Positions 5,477 through 6,791 of a stretch of DNA of 6,791 bases are shown in pieces. The stretch comes from Desulfocapsa sulfexigens (GTDB lineage Bacteria; Desulfobacterota; Desulfobulbia; Desulfobulbales; Desulfocapsaceae), in the NCBI GenBank assembly GCA_020721165.1, contig DYNG01000010.1, positions 1 to 6,791 of the forward strand, written 5' to 3'. The notes under the pieces are model-generated. The model saw only the letters and a program-made list of their open reading frames with translations, ran no database searches and was not told the origin of the DNA. The translations under genes were made by a program, and so were the position numbers. The number at the start of each line of letters is the position of its first letter. Position 1 is the first letter of the stretch.

Positions 5477-6791
5477 TCATTCCGGGCAGTCGCTGGTGTA
5501 CAGGGCTCGAAAATGGTTCATTTCCTGTTCCTGGGCGGGGGGAAGGCGGAGTTTGTATTTGCTCAGATATTCGGCGGCCATGCGATGGGTGTTAAAGATG
5601 GGCACATTCAATGACAGATTCATGATGGCCTGATCCAGGAAAGGACAATGGTGGGGATGAGAAGGCTCTGCCTGCTCGTTGCCATAAAATTGTTGGAGAA
5701 TGGTGGGCAAAATCTGGTAGAGCGAGGCAGCATCTTCCCGATAGAGCAGGCTTTCCGGTGATTCACTCAAGTCAGCCTCGGCCACCGGCCCTTCCGCTCC
5801 AAATTTCCAGCCGGTTAAGCCTTCATGATACCCCTCGGCCCACCAGCCATCCATAATGGAGATGTTGGGAACCCCGTTCATGGCGGCCTTCATGCCGCTG
5901 GTGCCCGAGGCCTCCAACGGTCGCTTGGGGCTGTTCAGCCAGGCGTGCACACCGGCCACCATCATCTTGGCGATTTTCATATCATAATTGGGAATAAAGA
6001 TCAGATTGGCCAGTCCCTTGCTCCTTTTGTACAACTCCTGCTGGGAATCAATAATCAGCTTGATCACCGATTTTCCGGGTTCATCAGCGGGATGGGCCTT
6101 ACCGGCAAAGATAAAATTGATGGGCCAGTGGTTGGTGACGATGATCTCGCAGAGGGCATCGAGATCGTCAAAAATCAGATCCGCCCGCTTGTAGGTGGAA
6201 AATCGGCGGGCAAAACCGATGGTGAAGACCCGGGGATCCATCCGACAATGGCGGTCGTCGAGTGAGGAGAGGAAGTTGGGCGGATCAATCCAGGTTTCAA
6301 GTTTTTGATTACGATGCCGGGCCAGCATCGTATTGAGATAGTTATAGAGAATGGCTGTGTCTTTGCGCCACGCCTCGCCAAAATAACTGCGAAAGCGCGG
6401 GCCCTGGGCCGGATCCTGATGCAATTCTTTAACCCGGGCAAAAACTCCGGGATCGCGCTGCCAGTTCTGGAGCGCGGGAAAGGCGTTAAATGCCGTGGCC
6501 CGGGCCTCGCTGATCCAGGTCAGGTGATGGACGCCATTGGTAATCGCCGAGATTTTATGGGCAAACTGAGGGAACTGTTGGCGGGTCACGAGGCAATGGA
6601 GGCGGCTGACGCTGTTGGCGGCCCGGTTGACGGTCATGGCCATGGTGGTGAAATTATAGGTGTGGGGCGCCTCGTCATCACGGGCCAGCAGGTTGAGAAG
6701 CCGTTGGCAGGACTTTCGGCTGATACCGCCGTACAGTGTTCGGTCAAAACGGTCATGGCCGGCTTTGACCGGGGTGTGGATCGTGTAAATG
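5477..6791 (-). CDS. glgP: Alpha-glucan (glycogen/maltodextrin) phosphorylase, C-terminal part
   Basis: This enzyme uses phosphate to release glucose-1-phosphate from the non-reducing ends of glycogen or maltodextrins in the cytoplasm, with pyridoxal phosphate as cofactor (glycosyltransferase family 35). The frame is open to the right edge of the window and gives 437 residues, so the N-terminal part is missing. The fragment begins IYTIHTPVKAGHDRF, which matches the THTPV.AG.D.F segment of the short Thermotoga-type branch. It continues with ITNGVHHLTWIS (fragment residues 83-94), GFARRFSTYKRADLIF (192-207), IFAGKAHPADEPGK (227-240), PNYDMKIA (267-274), and EASGTSGMKAAMNG (293-306), whose Lys301 should be the pyridoxal phosphate-binding lysine, then SIMDGWWAEGYHEG. 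The methionine at 6643 is internal, not the start, because family motifs lie upstream of it. The gene is convergent with the kinase gene and not co-transcribed with it. The C-terminal tail after about residue 330 is less conserved. Confidence 0.95.
   Translation of the reverse strand, partial: IYTIHTPVKAGHDRFDRTLYGGISRKSCQRLLNLLARDDEAPHTYNFTTMAMTVNRAANSVSRLHCLVTRQQFPQFAHKISAITNGVHHLTWISEARATAFNAFPALQNWQRDPGVFARVKELHQDPAQGPRFRSYFGEAWRKDTAILYNYLNTMLARHRNQKLETWIDPPNFLSSLDDRHCRMDPRVFTIGFARRFSTYKRADLIFDDLDALCEIIVTNHWPINFIFAGKAHPADEPGKSVIKLIIDSQQELYKRSKGLANLIFIPNYDMKIAKMMVAGVHAWLNSPKRPLEASGTSGMKAAMNGVPNISIMDGWWAEGYHEGLTGWKFGAEGPVAEADLSESPESLLYREDAASLYQILPTILQQFYGNEQAEPSHPHHCPFLDQAIMNLSLNVPIFNTHRMAAEYLSKYKLRLPPAQEQEMNHFRALYTSDCPE

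Noticed and set aside
5825..6265. Plus-strand 146-residue ORF opposite glgP
   Set aside because: It is antisense to the conserved catalytic region of glgP, including the pyridoxal phosphate lysine motif, so it is a shadow of that gene's codon bias.
1..6791. CRISPR array, tRNA or rRNA genes
   Set aside because: No regularly spaced direct repeats and no tRNA- or rRNA-like stretch were seen on either strand.

Overview
The window looks like chromosomal DNA of a Gram-negative bacterium, most likely a Desulfobacterota (Desulfobulbales-like) sulfate reducer or relative. The reasons are the type of phosphoglycerate mutase, a ZraS/NtrB-type membrane histidine kinase, and a 571-residue conserved protein of a kind I associate with that group. 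The taxonomic call is inference from protein flavour, not from a marker gene. Coding density is high, and the long genes are GC-rich with strong Shine-Dalgarno sequences.

Layout. Positions 1-582 hold the 3' end of gpmI (cofactor-independent phosphoglycerate mutase). Positions 583-978 are non-coding. Within them lies a compact 187-bp element (766-952) with 25-bp terminal inverted repeats (24/25 matching) and flanking 8-bp direct repeats, which is the signature of a miniature inverted-repeat transposable element (MITE). Its right target-site copy ends only 18 bp before the start codon of a DUF429 gene (979-1665; RNase H-like predicted nuclease), which has clearly lower GC than its neighbours. 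A good Shine-Dalgarno inside the end of the DUF429 gene leads into a 31-codon ORF (1640-1735) that looks like the broken-off start of another gene, possibly pabB-like. Next come inverted repeats and a short terminator-like hairpin (1685-1782). So 583-1845 reads as a small accessory, rearranged patch between conserved genes.

Positions 1846-5411 form a two-gene operon. The first gene encodes a 571-residue protein whose C-terminal half carries motifs resembling the nucleoside phosphorylase-I superfamily, especially AMP nucleosidase (an EME motif and an SDNPL motif). The second is a sensor histidine kinase whose start overlaps the end of the first gene, so the two are probably translationally coupled. 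No response regulator is present in the window. Convergent to this operon is the 3' part of glgP (5477-6791, minus strand), an alpha-glucan phosphorylase of the short bacterial/archaeal type. Two small hairpins sit in the 65-bp convergent gap.

Functionally, gpmI (lower glycolysis) and glgP (glycogen breakdown) are central carbon genes. The kinase and its nucleosidase-like partner look like an uncharacterised sensing pair. This pair and the MITE/truncated-gene patch are the two parts most worth a second look.
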